DNA of 64,000 bases from Agrobacterium sp. a22-2 (GTDB lineage: Bacteria > Pseudomonadota > Alphaproteobacteria > Rhizobiales > Rhizobiaceae): contig NZ_JAAXMM010000002.1 in the NCBI RefSeq assembly GCF_012276985.1, positions 372,001 to 436,000 of the forward strand, given 5' to 3'. Within the stretch, counting starts at the first letter, position 1. Every line of letters starts with the position of its first letter. The translations under genes were made by a program, and so were the position numbers. The notes under the pieces are model-generated. The model made no database searches. It saw only the letters and a program-made list of their open reading frames with translations, and was not told where the DNA came from. Shown here in pieces: positions 62,344 through 64,000 of this stretch.

Positions 62344-63165
62344 TCAGCTCTGGCTCTGGCTTTGTTCGGCCTGGTCCTTGACGGTGACGGCCACCGTCAT
62401 GTCCTCGATCGCCAGACCAATGCGCATGCCGGAGACCGGTGCGGCGTCGGAGTAGCACAGGCCCGTGGCGATGCGCACGTAGCGGTCGTCGGGGCAATTG
62501 TTGTTGGCGGCGTCGAAGCCGACCCAGCCGAGGCCCGGCAGATGCACTTCCGCCCAGGCATGGGTGGCGGTCTGCTCTTTCAGGCCTTCCATCATCAGAT
62601 AGCCCGAGACATAGCGGGCCGGCAGGTTCATCAGCCGGGCAGCGGCAATGATGATATGGGCATGATCCTGACAGACGCCGCTTTTCGCCTCCAGCGCCTG
62701 TTCGGCGGTGGTCTCGGTGTCGGTCATCCCCGGCAGATAGGCAACGGACTCGTGAACCAGTTCCATCAGCGCATGCATGCGCGGCAGGTCTTCGCCGGCG
62801 GGCAGGCCTTTCACCAGCTCGCGGGTCAGCTTGCCGGCCTTGGTGCGGGGCGTGTCGCGCAGGAACAACCAGAGCGGGCAGAAGCCGATATGGGCGCCGA
62901 ACATGCCGGCCCGATCCTCGGTCTCCACTTCGCCCGAGGCGACGATATGCACCTTCTGGCTCTGCCCCTCCGTCGAGACGAGATGCACGTGATTGCCGAA
63001 CTGGTCGTTATAGCCGGCTTCCACGGTGGCGCCGTCGACGGCGATGTTCCAGGACAGGACATTCTGGCCGGGGCCGGCGATCGGCGTCAGCCGCAGACGC
63101 TGCAGGGAATACTGCACCGGCTCGTCATAGCGGTATTCCGTCGTATGGGTGATCTTCAACCGCAT
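62344..63165 (-). CDS. Transglutaminase-like domain protein
   Basis: A 273-residue protein with an N-terminal beta-sandwich (ITHTTEYRYDEPVQYSLQRL) and a transglutaminase-like cysteine protease domain with a Cys-His-Asp triad: AKSGVCQDHAHII, TATHAWAEVHLPG and VGFDAANN. Such proteins are found next to alpha-E and circularly permuted ATP-grasp genes in many bacteria; the system's substrate is not known. The stop of the alpha-E gene lies 27 bp upstream, so they form one operon. ATG 63165 gives the family length. Confidence 0.9.
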   Translation of the reverse strand: MRLKITHTTEYRYDEPVQYSLQRLRLTPIAGPGQNVLSWNIAVDGATVEAGYNDQFGNHVHLVSTEGQSQKVHIVASGEVETEDRAGMFGAHIGFCPLWLFLRDTPRTKAGKLTRELVKGLPAGEDLPRMHALMELVHESVAYLPGMTDTETTAEQALEAKSGVCQDHAHIIIAAARLMNLPARYVSGYLMMEGLKEQTATHAWAEVHLPGLGWVGFDAANNNCPDDRYVRIATGLCYSDAAPVSGMRIGLAIEDMTVAVTVKDQAEQSQSQS

Positions 63166-63191
63166 GGGTGTCTTTCCGTTCCTGTCGCCGG

Positions 63192-64000
63192 TCAACTGTA
63201 GAAGCGATAGCCTTCGGTGATTTCCTGGCTCAGCTGATTGTTGCGGGCGATGAAATTATCGAGGAATTCATGCAGGCCGTAGTCCATGACCTGCCCGATG
63301 CTGGTCGACTGCAGCGTCTGCCGGATGCTGTCGGCCGTGGCGTGAGCGGGCAACTGCTCGCCGTATTCCTTGGCGATATAGCCGAGATTGCTGACGATCT
63401 TCTCGTAGGAATAGGCAAGCGACCGCGGCATCTGGCCGTTGAGGATCAGGAAATCGGCAATGTTGGAGGCCCGGTATTCGCCGTCATACATCCAGCGATA
63501 GGAGCGGTGCGCCGAGACCGAGCGCAGGATCGATTCCCACTGCATGTTGTCGAGCGAGGAGCCAACCTGGGTGACCGCCGGCAACAGCACGTAATATTTC
63601 ACGTCGAGGATGCGGCTGGTATTGTCGGCCCGTTCGATGAAGGTGCCGATGCGGGCGAAATTGTAGATCTCGTTGCGCAGCATCGAGCCGTGGAAGGCGC
63701 CGCGAATAAGCCCGGCGCGGCGTTTGACGGCATCGATCACCTCGGGCAGGTCGGGCGATTTCAGCTTGCGGGCCAGAACCTGTTTCAGGTCGATCCAGCA
63801 TTCGTTGGTCGCTTCCCAGGTTTCCCGGGTCAGGGCGGTGCGCACCATGCGGGCATTGTTGCGCGCGGACTCGATGCAGGACATGACGCTGGACGGATTG
63901 GACTGATCGCGCAGCAGGAAGTCGATGGCGTCGGCGGCCGTCACCTTGGGGTGGCCGGCGGCAAAGCCCTCGGCCACGTCGGCGCTTTGCAGCACGCCGG
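63192..64000 (-). CDS. Alpha-E domain protein (5' end truncated)
   Basis: The last 269 codons of an alpha-helical alpha-E domain protein; the N-terminus is beyond the window edge. The segments NPSSVMSCIESARNNARMVR, FIERADNTSRILDVKYYVLL and EYRASNIADFLILNGQMPRSL are highly conserved in the family. It usually stands between an ATP-grasp-like gene and a transglutaminase gene, matching the gene downstream. The function is poorly known; a role in peptide modification has been proposed for such clusters. Confidence 0.88.
   Translation of the reverse strand, partial: GVLQSADVAEGFAAGHPKVTAADAIDFLLRDQSNPSSVMSCIESARNNARMVRTALTRETWEATNECWIDLKQVLARKLKSPDLPEVIDAVKRRAGLIRGAFHGSMLRNEIYNFARIGTFIERADNTSRILDVKYYVLLPAVTQVGSSLDNMQWESILRSVSAHRSYRWMYDGEYRASNIADFLILNGQMPRSLAYSYEKIVSNLGYIAKEYGEQLPAHATADSIRQTLQSTSIGQVMDYGLHEFLDNFIARNNQLSQEITEGYRFYS

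Overview
The window looks like a chromosomal segment from a member of the Rhizobiaceae (Rhizobium/Agrobacterium/Allorhizobium type). The evidence is GC-rich coding DNA with strong codon bias, a urt-ure urea cluster in the rhizobial style (DUF1272 gene between ureA and ureB, a long N-terminal UrtB extension), RIME-like intergenic palindromes, a reductive pyrimidine catabolic set, and the transglutaminase/alpha-E pair at the right edge. No phage, conjugation or CRISPR genes were seen. Assignment is from gene content only, and the species is not resolved.

Left part (1-5.1 kb): a response regulator (cut by the window edge) overlaps the 3' end of an unusual sensor made of an NCS1-type permease, a Cys-rich segment, a histidine kinase and a receiver. 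Small genes follow: an RDD-like membrane protein, a basic hypothetical protein, rpsU (TTG start) and a cspA-type cold shock gene with its terminator.

Urea region (5.5-22.8 kb): urtABCDE (urea ABC importer) and ureDABCEFG (urease and its accessory proteins) run on the + strand with several unrelated genes inserted. These are an alpha/beta hydrolase between urtD and urtE, a PHB-depolymerase-like esterase overlapping ureD, a DUF1272 gene, an LprI-like protein, a GT29-like protein, an AbrB/PIN toxin-antitoxin pair, a peroxiredoxin and a diguanylate cyclase. A 16-bp perfect palindrome lies about 95 bp before urtA. Together the genes import urea, split it to ammonia and CO2, and load nickel (UreE/F/G/D).

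Middle (22.8-29.5 kb): a Crp/Fnr-family regulator with a perfect FNR/FixK box upstream, a GNAT acetyltransferase, and a MFP-RND efflux pair.

Pyrimidine region (29.5-46.5 kb): an ABC importer (ATPase, two permeases, substrate-binding protein, plus a small EamA-like gene), cupin, dihydropyrimidinase, LysE exporter, N-carbamoyl-beta-alanine amidohydrolase and a divergent RutR-like TetR. After an SDR/AraC pair and a GGDEF-EAL protein come preA and preT (dihydropyrimidine dehydrogenase). RutR-like operators before hydC and before preT suggest one regulon. Two RIME-like elements lie here.

Right part (46.6-64 kb): pobR/pobA, Lrp plus a serine/threonine dehydratase, a DUF2325 operon, truncated globin plus DUF423, a trypsin-like protease, an unrecognised 231-aa protein beside a serine recombinase, an AGE-epimerase / GT4 fusion / GH130 sugar cluster, tRNA-Arg(CCG), a MarR regulator, a J-domain-like protein, and a transglutaminase/alpha-E pair truncated by the edge.
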